Shown in pieces: positions 44,032 to 51,430 of a DNA stretch of 62,064 nucleotides; within the stretch, counting starts at the first letter, position 1, and the number at the start of each line of letters is the position of its first letter. This DNA is from DATCMU01 sp036563245 (lineage in GTDB: Bacteria; Pseudomonadota; Alphaproteobacteria; Rhizobiales; Devosiaceae): positions 1-62,064 of the forward strand of contig DATCMU010000043.1 of assembly GCA_036563245.1 (NCBI GenBank). Reading direction: 5' to 3'. The notes under the pieces are model-generated. The model saw nothing but the letters and a program-made list of their open reading frames with translations. It ran no database searches and was not told where the DNA came from. The position numbers were made by a program, and so were the translations under genes.

Positions 44032-45237
44032 TCAGTCGGCTTCAAGAGCGTCCCGGTCCTTCTTTCTCAACCGTTCGCTCTCGGACTTGAGCTGCCCACA
44101 CGCCGCCAGAATGTCGCGTCCACGCGGCGTACGCACCGGCGAGGCGTAGCCGGCCTGGTTGATGTAGTCGGCAAAGGTCTCGATCTTGTCCCAGTCCGAA
44201 CACTCATAGGGACTGCCCGGCCACGGATTGAACGGAATGAGGTTGATCTTGGCCGGTATGCGCGCCAGGAGCCGCACCAGTTCCTTGGCATCGGCGAGGC
44301 TGTCGTTGACACCCTTGAGCATCACGTATTCGAAGGTGATGCGGCGGGCGTTCGACACGCCGGGATAGTTCCGGCACGCGTCGAGCAGTTCAGCGATCGG
44401 CCACTTCTTGTTGATCGGCACCAGCTCGTCGCGCAGGTCATCGCGCACCGCGTGCAGCGAAATCGCCAGCATCACGCCGATCTCCCGCCCGGTCGGCTCT
44501 ATGAACGGGACCACGCCCGAGGTGGAAAGGGTGATCCGGCGCTTGGAAAGTGAAATTCCGTCGCCGTCCGAGGCGATCAGCAGCGCCTTTTTCACGTTTT
44601 CGTAATTGTAGAGCGGTTCGCCCATGCCCATCATCACCACATTGGTGATGGCCCGGTTCTCGATGGTAGGCACCAGCCCGTCGGTGGGTCGGGTACCACC
44701 CGGAAAATCCCCAAGGCGCTCTCGGGCCATCAGGATCTGCGACAGGATTTCCGCGGCGGTGAGATTGCGGACCAGGCGCTGGGTGCCGGTGTGGCAGAAC
44801 GAACAGGTCAGCGTGCACCCGACCTGGCTCGAAACGCACAGGGTCCCGCGGTCTTCCTCGGGGATATAGACCGTCTCCACCTCGACCGGCGGTTGCCTTG
44901 GGTTTTCCGCATCACGAAACCGGAACAGCCATTTCCGCGTCCCATCGCTCGAAACCTGCTCGGAAACGATTTCCGGCCGCTCGATGGAGAACCGGTCGGC
45001 GAAAGCCTGGCGCAGCGGCCTGGAAATATTGGTCATCCGCTCGAAATCGGTGACCCCGTTGACATAGATCCAGTTCCACAATTGCTTGGCCCGCATGCGC
45101 GCCTCACGCGCATCAATGCCTTCAGCCCCGAGGATCTCGGCGATTTCCTCTCGCGTCGCCCCCACCAGCGGCCTTGTGCCCGTTTCGGGCGCCGGCCGCT
45201 TTGAATTCTCATGCGAAAGGTCGAGGGCAAGGGTCAT
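44032..45237 (-). CDS. rlmN: 23S rRNA (adenine2503-C2)-methyltransferase RlmN
   Basis: The 401-residue radical SAM enzyme has the cluster motif C-x3-C-x2-C in VGCTLTCSFCHTGTQ, preceded by ESVYIP-like VETVYIPEEDRGTLCVSSQ. The C-terminal Cys in ILAACGQL is the methyl carrier, and GMGEPLYNYENV is the family's SAM-contact segment. It methylates A2503 of 23S rRNA and A37 of some tRNAs. ATG 45237 is chosen over a longer frame whose extra 25 residues look non-coding. Confidence 0.97.
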   Translation of the reverse strand: MTLALDLSHENSKRPAPETGTRPLVGATREEIAEILGAEGIDAREARMRAKQLWNWIYVNGVTDFERMTNISRPLRQAFADRFSIERPEIVSEQVSSDGTRKWLFRFRDAENPRQPPVEVETVYIPEEDRGTLCVSSQVGCTLTCSFCHTGTQRLVRNLTAAEILSQILMARERLGDFPGGTRPTDGLVPTIENRAITNVVMMGMGEPLYNYENVKKALLIASDGDGISLSKRRITLSTSGVVPFIEPTGREIGVMLAISLHAVRDDLRDELVPINKKWPIAELLDACRNYPGVSNARRITFEYVMLKGVNDSLADAKELVRLLARIPAKINLIPFNPWPGSPYECSDWDKIETFADYINQAGYASPVRTPRGRDILAACGQLKSESERLRKKDRDALEAD

Positions 45238-45444
45238 CTGGCAAACTCCGGGATCGCGCGACAGCCCTTCATGGCAAGGGCCAAACTGGCGCTGCGATTT
45301 CTCTTGACGCACAGGCTGGACGGATCATCGCGAAAGCTCGACGCGGCCGGGCTCCACCCCGAAACTGAGCGCCCTCCTACCATAACGAGTGTCTGGCTGC
45401 CAGTTTCTTGGCATGTTGCGGTGCTTCCGGACCGGCGAATCAAG

Positions 45445-45469
45445 GAGGCCCGGAATCGCTCCGGGCCTC
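45445..45469 (-). terminator. Hairpin after the first small secreted-protein gene
   Basis: GAGGCCCGG and CCGGGCCTC are perfect 9-bp arms around a 7-base loop, 34 bp past the stop at 45503. The downstream T-run is weak. Confidence 0.5.
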
Positions 45470-45502
45470 TGGTCACAACTGCCGGCCGCAACCGGACCGA
45501 AA

Positions 45503-45724
45503 TCAGACGACCGGTCGGGAGCCCGGGCCTGCGGTGTCGCCATCATTCTGGCCATAGGCGTCGCTGGGGCTGATGCCCTTGCACAAGTCCGGATGATTCT
45601 TGTTGAATAACCCGTTGGAGCACTGCTCGACCGATGGGCTGGCCGCCAATGCGGGGATCGTCGTGATGGCTGCCGCACCCAGAAGGGCGGCGGCGGCTGC
45701 TGCTGTAACGAATATCGTCTTCAT
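45503..45724 (-). CDS. Tiny secreted protein, tandem paralogue A
   Basis: The 73-residue product starts at ATG 45724 with GGAG before it. A signal peptide (MKTIFVTAAAAAALLG... cut after ALA) leaves a mature chain of about 40 residues that starts ASPSVEQCSNGLFNKNHP and contains two Cys 14 positions apart, then DAYGQNDGDTA. I know no named family. The mature chain is nearly identical to that of the neighbouring gene. It is likely periplasmic or released, with one disulfide. It may be co-transcribed from upstream of 46012. Confidence 0.7.
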   Translation of the reverse strand: MKTIFVTAAAAAALLGAAAITTIPALAASPSVEQCSNGLFNKNHPDLCKGISPSDAYGQNDGDTAGPGSRPVV

Positions 45725-45787
45725 GTCTGGCTCCATTGCTATTGAGGCCGAATTACACGGCCCGGTTCCTGATCGGGTTCGAAACGG

Positions 45788-46012
45788 TCAACCCGGCTGC
45801 ACGCTGCTCTTGCCTGGTGCTGCGGTGTCGCCATCATTCTGGCCATAGGCGTCGGTGGGGCTGACACCCTTGCAAAGGTCCGGATGATTCTTGTTGAACA
45901 GCCCGTTCGAGCACTGCTCGACCGAGGGGCTGGCCGCGGAAACGGGCACGGCCGCAACGACCATTGCGACCGCGAATCCCATCGCTGCCGCCGAGGCGAT
46001 CAATGTCTTCAT
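45788..46012 (-). CDS. Tiny secreted protein, tandem paralogue B
   Basis: The 74-residue product starts at ATG 46012 behind GGAG. A different signal peptide (cut after VSA) precedes a mature part that differs from paralogue A only at scattered positions until the last ten residues. The two Cys and the DAYGQNDGDTA stretch are kept. The 34 bp at 45821-45854 are identical to 45530-45563, showing a recent local duplication. The gap 46013-46276 holds its promoter region and nothing else recognisable. Confidence 0.7.
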   Translation of the reverse strand: MKTLIASAAAMGFAVAMVVAAVPVSAASPSVEQCSNGLFNKNHPDLCKGVSPTDAYGQNDGDTAAPGKSSVQPG

Positions 46013-46276
46013 GTCAAATACTCCATCAAGAGATCATGCGCCGTGGGGGATCACGGCGAATGCGATGAACTGCCCGGTTTGCGGCGAATTCGTGTTGGGC
46101 GCTTCGGCTCGCGGAAATGTGAACCCGGCTACAGATTTACATTATTATTCAAATTGATAGGAGGCACTGACCCGATTGGGATGTGCGGGGCCAGTGCAGC
46201 CGCCCCCGACGCCATGGCCAGCGTCCGCCGCAATCGCTGCACGGATGCCTTTTTCAAGGAAGAGAGGAACGCCGAC

Positions 46277-46792
46277 CTAGCCGCAGGCGCCGTCAATCGC
46301 GCGGGAGGCCGCGGTCACGCCCGAAAGCGAGAAGGTCGCGGTGACCTTGATGCCCTTGTCGGTCGTGCCTTCGACAACGATGGTCGATCCGGCCCGCATC
46401 AGGCCGGCAACATTGTTGCCCTGGGATGGGTCCTTGAGCCAGGCCGCGTCGTCCTTGGTGAACAGCTCGAAGACCTGCGACCCGATCGTTGCGGTCGCGG
46501 TATCGTCCTGGGCGAAGGTGTAGCCGGCAACGAAGTTGAATTCATTGCGCACGTTGTCGGCCGGGCGATGCGTCAAATAGAGATAGGCTTGGGTATAACC
46601 GTCTGGCGTGGGATCCACTGAAGTGGGCTTGGCCATCAAGAAGCACATCCGGCCCGAACCGCCCGAGGCCGAATAGGCCGACCAGTCGTTATAGTCGCCG
46701 ATCACCTGCACGGACTGCGCCAGAACCGGGCTGGCGGCGATGATCGAGAAGAGAAGTCCGGCAAGGATCGAACGAATGGCGGTGACGGGCAT
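46277..46792 (-). CDS. Invasion-associated locus B (IalB) family protein
   Basis: The 171-residue protein has a signal peptide cut after VLAQ (about residue 26) and the IalB-type fold: DYNDWSAYSASGGSGRMCFLMAKP near the start, then YLTHRPADNVRNEFNFVAGY, FELFTKDDAAWLKDPSQGNNVAGLMRAGSTIVVEGTTDKG and a final TFSLSGVTAASRAIDGACG. The two Cys probably bond. Such periplasmic proteins are widespread in Rhizobiales; in Bartonella one is linked to erythrocyte invasion, but most have no known role. A second family member lies directly upstream. Confidence 0.88.
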   Translation of the reverse strand: MPVTAIRSILAGLLFSIIAASPVLAQSVQVIGDYNDWSAYSASGGSGRMCFLMAKPTSVDPTPDGYTQAYLYLTHRPADNVRNEFNFVAGYTFAQDDTATATIGSQVFELFTKDDAAWLKDPSQGNNVAGLMRAGSTIVVEGTTDKGIKVTATFSLSGVTAASRAIDGACG

Positions 46793-46947
46793 GGGTCGCT
46801 CTTTGCGCGAGTGCGGATTGGTCGGGTGAAGGTCGGTCCGTCAGTCTTCTTGTCTGGCGTCTATGTCAGATTCGTGACGCCGCGCAAGATACGTTCGACC
46901 AGGGCCCATGGCGCACGCTGCTCCATGGGCCGGGGCTGGCCTTCGCG

Positions 46948-47505
46948 CTACTTGCAATCCTTGGCCAGGGCGTCGAGCGCCGCCGTGACACCGCTCAGCG
47001 AATAGGTGTCTGTCGTGTCGGTCCCACGGGTCGATGTTCCCTTGACCACCAGTTGGCGTCCAGCCTTCATCGCCGAGACGAAGGCGCCTTCCTGCTTGGG
47101 ATCGGCCAGCCAGGCGGCGTAATTCTCCTTCACCGAGGTGTTCGGATCGTCCTTCACCGAGATCATGGGATAGTTGGTGCCGTCGATATTTGCGGAAAAT
47201 ACCCCGCCATCCTTCATCGGATATCCCACCAGCGTCTGCACTTCGTTGCGCGTGCCAAGGCCCAGCCGGTTGATGATCAGGAAGTGGATGGGATCGCGGT
47301 TGACGTTCTTGGGTTCGGTATCGTCGGGCTTGGCGGAGATGTAGCAGATGACCCCGTTCGCGTCCGTGCCTTTCCAGGCGACCCACTTGTTGAACGTGCC
47401 CAGGGCCGTGGGTCCGGCCGCAAGTGCGTTTGCCGATCCCAGTCCGCATGCCAGCACACCGCCGGCCAAACACGCGAGCAGGAGGTCGCGGGTTTTCGAT
47501 GTCAT
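46948..47505 (-). CDS. IalB-family periplasmic protein (second copy)
   Basis: The 185-residue protein has a signal peptide (cut after ALAAG) and the same layout as its neighbour at 46277: FNKWVAWKGTDANGVICYISAKP, then PIHFLIINRLGLGTRNEVQTLVGYPM, AAWLADPKQEGAFVSAMKAGRQLVVKGTSTRG and TYSLSGVTAALDALAKDCK. AAAGG before ATG 47505. The pair is an old tandem duplication, since identity is moderate. A weak CtrA-like site lies near 47676. Confidence 0.88.
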   Translation of the reverse strand: MTSKTRDLLLACLAGGVLACGLGSANALAAGPTALGTFNKWVAWKGTDANGVICYISAKPDDTEPKNVNRDPIHFLIINRLGLGTRNEVQTLVGYPMKDGGVFSANIDGTNYPMISVKDDPNTSVKENYAAWLADPKQEGAFVSAMKAGRQLVVKGTSTRGTDTTDTYSLSGVTAALDALAKDCK

Positions 47506-47708
47506 GGCGAAACCTTTCGTTCGAATATGTGTTCCGGGCTGCCGCAACTATGCGCCAATAGGGTTACCAAGCAGCAAAGATTGGCCCGCCGACGATGCCG
47601 AGTGCGAAACTACGGGCAAATTTGTCTTCAATTTGGCGCGATTGCCGCCCATCGCATTTGTTTGGACCCGATGGGTAAACCAAAGCTTAACGAGAAGGAT
47701 GGCGAACT

Positions 47709-48248
47709 TCAGGCCGCAAGCTCGAACGCCTGCTCGATGACATAGGGTCCTCCGCCCACCGAATCGCGGCTCGAGAACAGCACGAAACGCCCCACGTCGA
47801 AGGTCATGGGCTCGAACCGGCCCTGCCGCGCGATATAGCGCGCCACGTCCTCGGGATGCGCGTCGCGCAGCCGTGCGAGCGACACATGGGGCACGAACTT
47901 GCGGCTGTCGGGAGAAAGCCCGATGCGCTGCAGGATACGCTCCTGGGCTGCCTGCAGCCGGTTGAGCGTTTCGTTCATCTCGCACCCCACATAGACCGCC
48001 CGGGGCTTGTTGCCGCCAAAAGCGCCGATGTGATTGAGCGTCACCTGGAACGACTGGCCCCTGGAATAGTGCTGGAGCGCATCGGAAACCTCGGCCGCGG
48101 TCTGATAGTCCACGTCGCCGATGAACCTGAGCGTGATGTGATAGTTTTCCGGGTCGATCCACCTTGCGCCCGGCAAACCGCCGCGCTTGAGCCCCAGAAT
48201 GAAGCCGATTTCCGCCGGTATTTCGAGACCCGTGAAGAGCCTGGGCAT
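47709..48248 (-). CDS. thpR: RNA 2',3'-cyclic phosphodiesterase ThpR
   Basis: The 179-residue 2H phosphoesterase has its two catalytic motifs: HITL in ENYHITLRFIGDV and HVSL in FVPHVSLARL. It opens RLFTGLEIPAEI, the family start. It hydrolyses 2',3'-cyclic phosphates at RNA ends. GGGGAGG six bases before ATG 48248 fixes the start; the longer frame adds 16 non-conserved residues. Confidence 0.95.
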   Translation of the reverse strand: MPRLFTGLEIPAEIGFILGLKRGGLPGARWIDPENYHITLRFIGDVDYQTAAEVSDALQHYSRGQSFQVTLNHIGAFGGNKPRAVYVGCEMNETLNRLQAAQERILQRIGLSPDSRKFVPHVSLARLRDAHPEDVARYIARQGRFEPMTFDVGRFVLFSSRDSVGGGPYVIEQAFELAA

Positions 48249-48470
48249 GAGCGGCCTCCCCGATTCCGGTGGCGGGACGCGATTCGCTCCCCGCAACCTG
48301 AGCCTAGCAAGACATCGGCGCGCCGCAAGTGCATTTGCACCTTAACAAAAGGCAATGCGCCGCAGTCTTGTAATCCCGGGGGGTCGCGGCCATATTTACC
48401 CCGGAGTGCCGAAGGCGTCCGTGAAAGGAATGCCGCGGCACGGGTTTTAACCGGGAAAGGATTTCCGATC

Positions 48471-49241
48471 ATGGCTGAATACGACCGTCGGACCATGAGC
48501 GCGCGCGCCGGCACCACTGCGGCCATCGATGAGGGCCTGCGCAGCTATATGCTCAAGGTCTACAACTACATGGGCGGTGGCCTGGCCCTGACCGGCCTCG
48601 TGGCCTATTTCGTGGCCGCACAAGCTGTCACCAGTGACCCCACGGCCGCCGTCGGGCAATTGCAGAACGGCATTCTGCTCACGTCTTTCGGCGCGGCCAT
48701 CTACAGCGGCGTGCTGCAATTCGTGATCATGCTTTCGCCTCTGGCATTCGTGCTGGCGCTAAGCTTCGGCATCAACCGCATGCAGTCCTCCACCGCCCAA
48801 CTGGTGTTCTGGGGCTTCGCGGTCGCCATGGGGTTGTCGCTGTCCTCGATCTTCCTGGTCTATACCGGAACCTCGATCGGCCGGGTGTTCTTCATCACCG
48901 CCGCCATGTTCGGCGCGATGAGCCTGTGGGGCTACACCACCCATCGTGACCTGACCGGCATGGGCTCGTTCCTGTTCATGGGACTGATCGGGCTGATCAT
49001 TGCCTCCATCGTCAACATCTTCATGGCCTCCTCGGCGGTGGCCTTCGGCATTTCGATCATCGGCGTGCTGGTGTTCGTGGGGCTGACCGCCTATGACACC
49101 CAGAAGATCAAGGAGATGTATTTCGAGGGCGATGGCGCCGCCACGATGAGCAAGAAGGCCATCATGGGCGCGCTCAGCCTCTATCTCGACTTCATCAACC
49201 TGTTCCTGATGCTGCTGCGCCTGTTCGGCGACCGCCGCTAG
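48471..49241 (+). CDS. Bax inhibitor-1/YccA family membrane protein
   Basis: The 256-residue protein has seven membrane helices and the BI-1 segments GLRSYMLKVYNYMGGGLALTGLVAYF near the start, then FFITAAMFGAMSLWGYTTHRDLTGMGSFLFMGLIG, VGLTAYDTQKIKEMYFEGD and LSLYLDFINLFLMLLRLFGDRR at the C-terminus. The YDTQ and LDFIN segments hold the conserved Asp pair of the family's pH-sensitive calcium leak. GGAAAGGA precedes ATG 48471. Confidence 0.95.
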   Translation: MAEYDRRTMSARAGTTAAIDEGLRSYMLKVYNYMGGGLALTGLVAYFVAAQAVTSDPTAAVGQLQNGILLTSFGAAIYSGVLQFVIMLSPLAFVLALSFGINRMQSSTAQLVFWGFAVAMGLSLSSIFLVYTGTSIGRVFFITAAMFGAMSLWGYTTHRDLTGMGSFLFMGLIGLIIASIVNIFMASSAVAFGISIIGVLVFVGLTAYDTQKIKEMYFEGDGAATMSKKAIMGALSLYLDFINLFLMLLRLFGDRR

Positions 49242-49281
49242 CCGCGGTCATCCGGGCGCCACGTGGCGCTTGAGCATAAAG

Positions 49282-49316
49282 GGGCCGCGGTGCTAAGAGC
49301 GCTGCGGCCCTTTTTT
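49282..49316 (+). terminator. Rho-independent terminator of the BI-1 gene
   Basis: GGGCCGC (49282-49288) and GCGGCCC (49304-49310) enclose further pairing and are followed by TTTTTT. Confidence 0.9.
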
Positions 49317-49325
49317 CGTGTCCGG

Positions 49326-49859
49326 ATGCCCCCGATGCCCGATCCGATCCTGCGCAGCTACCGGCCGGCCGATGCCGCCGCCATCACGCGCATCTATGCC
49401 CACTATGTGCGCACATCGGTGGCGACCTTCGACATCGAGGCCCCGGGCGAACCGGCCATGGCGGAAAAGTTCGGCACGATGGCCGCCAAGGGCCATCCCG
49501 TGATCGTCGCCGAACAGGGCGGCGAAATCCTCGGCTACGCCTATGCCAGCGACTATCGCCCGCGTCTTGGTTACCGCTACACCTGCGAGGACACGATCTA
49601 CCTGGCGCCCGGAATGCAGGGCAAGGGTCTCGGCAGCGCCCTTCTGGGCGAGATCATCGACCGCGCCACCGCGGCCGGGTTCCACCAGATGATCGCCATC
49701 ATCGCCGGCGGCATCGAACCCTCCATTCGCCTGCATGAAAAAATGGGATTCCATGTGCTCGGCACCTTCCCCCATCTGGGACGCAAGTTCGATCGCTGGG
49801 TGGATATCGTGCACATGCAGCGCCAGCTTCAGCCCGAAACGGCGCTGATGCGGGAGTGA
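49326..49859 (+). CDS. GNAT-family N-acetyltransferase (MnaT/phosphinothricin type)
   Basis: The product has 177 residues from ATG 49326; ATG 49335 is also possible. ILRSYRPADAAAITRIYAHYVRTSVATFDIEAP opens like phosphinothricin and methionine-analogue acetyltransferases, and the acetyl-CoA loop is LAPGMQGKGLGSALL. ASVGFHR-like RLHEKMGFHVLGTFPHLGRKFDRWVDIVHMQ follows. It would acetylate a small amine. The start must follow the terminator T-run at 49311-49316. Confidence 0.92.
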   Translation: MPPMPDPILRSYRPADAAAITRIYAHYVRTSVATFDIEAPGEPAMAEKFGTMAAKGHPVIVAEQGGEILGYAYASDYRPRLGYRYTCEDTIYLAPGMQGKGLGSALLGEIIDRATAAGFHQMIAIIAGGIEPSIRLHEKMGFHVLGTFPHLGRKFDRWVDIVHMQRQLQPETALMRE

Positions 49860-49877
49860 CCGAACCCGGTCCCTTGC

Positions 49878-50273
49878 CTACTTGACCACCACGAGCCCCG
49901 GCTCCAGCGCCTTGAGCACCTGCGCCAGCACGTGCCCGCGCTTCAGGATCCGTCCCTGATGATTGGTCACCAGATACTGGCCCTGCCGCTTGCCCAGCCT
50001 GGGATTCTTCTCGATGATGAACATCGGGCGCTCCGAGGCACGCCGATAGACCGAGAACAGGGCGCGGTCACGCATCATGTCCAGGGCATAGTCGCGCCAT
50101 TCGCCACTGGCGATCTTGCGGCCATAGAGCCCGAGTATGAGGCCAAGCTCCTGGCGATCGAAGCTGACGAGTGCCTGATGGCCCCTGCGATGATGGGATG
50201 GGTCTGACCGTTCGCCCGCGGATACCACACTCAGGCTGGGCAGCATGCGCCCCGGCGCAACCAGATCAGACAA
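49878..50273 (-). CDS. DUF2794 domain protein
   Basis: The protein (131 residues) belongs to an alphaproteobacteria-restricted family: VSFDRQELGLILGLYGRKIASGEWRDYALDMMRDRALFSVYRRASERPMFIIEKNP is the core. No known function. The start is TTG 50273 because GGAGG is spaced 8 bases from it, whereas it abuts the GTG at 50282. The 292 bases between this gene and the next one at 50566 contain small hairpins and nothing else recognisable. Confidence 0.85.
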   Translation of the reverse strand: MSDLVAPGRMLPSLSVVSAGERSDPSHHRRGHQALVSFDRQELGLILGLYGRKIASGEWRDYALDMMRDRALFSVYRRASERPMFIIEKNPRLGKRQGQYLVTNHQGRILKRGHVLAQVLKALEPGLVVVK

Positions 50274-50565
50274 ATGCGTCACCTCCGGTATTCATGGCAT
50301 CATGATTGCGGGGTTCGCCACGCGATGCAAGCCTTGCCTGCGCAAAAGCTTCACGAAATCATCGCAGTTCCGTCACATTCTCACCGTTCGCCCGCCAGAA
50401 TGGCTGGGTACAAACGATCATTGCCTCCAGAGGCCGGCTCCCGGGCTGACCGAGCCCCCAAACCACGACGCCCGAGAGCCGGCCACCTCCAAATCCACCA
50501 GTCATCAAGTCTTCCCGTTCCCCTCAAGGGGGGAGCGGGGCGCTCTTTTGCGGCCTGCGAAGCGT

Positions 50566-51294
50566 TCACTGCACGAAGGATGCGGCCCCAAGGATCGGGC
50601 CAGGCAGTCCCTTGTCTTCGATCTGCACCAGAATGGCGGCGCCATCGCTGCCCTCGTCCAGCACATCGGCCAGGGGCAATTTGAAGTGCGCTCCCTGCAC
50701 CGGATCCCACATGCCCAGGATCTGGCGGCCGGTCACGATCTGCGTGTAGTCGATATCCCGTCCCGAATTTTCGCCGGCGCGGATCGCCACCTTGGCAGAA
50801 GACCGGAATTTCACCAGCCACACTGCCGATTCAGGCAGGGCGCTGTCGCCGGGAATGGCCACTTTCAGCATGTCGCCGGCAGCATCGATCACCACGGGCA
50901 ATCCAAGCGAGCCCCCGTCAATGGCCTTGTTCACCTCGGCCTTGTGGGATCCCACGACGTCCGTGCGCCCGTTCACCACCATCTGCGGGGTGTAGATCCT
51001 GTCCTTGCCCCAGCTTGATGCATAGGCCCGCTGCAGATCGGAATTGACCTGCGAACCGAAACTGTCCGGCCAGCCGATATAGTCCCAGTAATCGACGTGA
51101 TAGGCCAGCGCCACCACCTTGCCGCTCCGGCTGAGGTCGGTGAGCAAGGCATCCGCCGGCGGGCACGAAGAACAGCCCTGGCTGGTGAAAAGCTCGACCA
51201 CCGCCTGCGGGCGGGCGATCGTCTCGCCAGCCAGCGCGGCAGGCGTCAAGGCAAATACGGACAGGCCGGTGAACAGAAGGGCGCGCAATCTCAT
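50566..51294 (-). CDS. DUF1223 family secreted thioredoxin-like protein
   Basis: The 242-residue protein has a signal peptide cut after ALAGE (about residue 23) and the DUF1223 core: VVELFTSQGCSSCPPADALL with a C-x2-C redox pair, then ALAYHVDYWDYIGWPDSFGS and YTPQMVVNGRTDVVGSHKA. It is a periplasmic thioredoxin-fold protein of unknown partner. ATG 51294 is the only start giving the signal peptide. Confidence 0.93.
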   Translation of the reverse strand: MRLRALLFTGLSVFALTPAALAGETIARPQAVVELFTSQGCSSCPPADALLTDLSRSGKVVALAYHVDYWDYIGWPDSFGSQVNSDLQRAYASSWGKDRIYTPQMVVNGRTDVVGSHKAEVNKAIDGGSLGLPVVIDAAGDMLKVAIPGDSALPESAVWLVKFRSSAKVAIRAGENSGRDIDYTQIVTGRQILGMWDPVQGAHFKLPLADVLDEGSDGAAILVQIEDKGLPGPILGAASFVQ

Positions 51295-51430
51295 GCGCCG
51301 TTTTCTATGCCCTTGGGCGGGCCCGCGCCAGTCAATTCCAGTTGAAGGGCCCGTGTACCCAACAGGCCGGGCGGGCCAGAACCGGGCCCGTCCGTGCGCA
51401 TGCCATCCCCTATCGCGCTTGCTGTCCCGG

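Noticed and set aside
47676..47691. CtrA site upstream of the IalB gene at 46948-47505
   Set aside because: TAAA-N7-TTAAC has one mismatch in the first half-site and lies far from the start; kept only as a remark.
50533..50549. Terminator GAGCG-GGG-CGCTC-TTTT
   Set aside because: The T-run is on the plus strand, where no gene ends nearby; the adjacent genes are on the minus strand.
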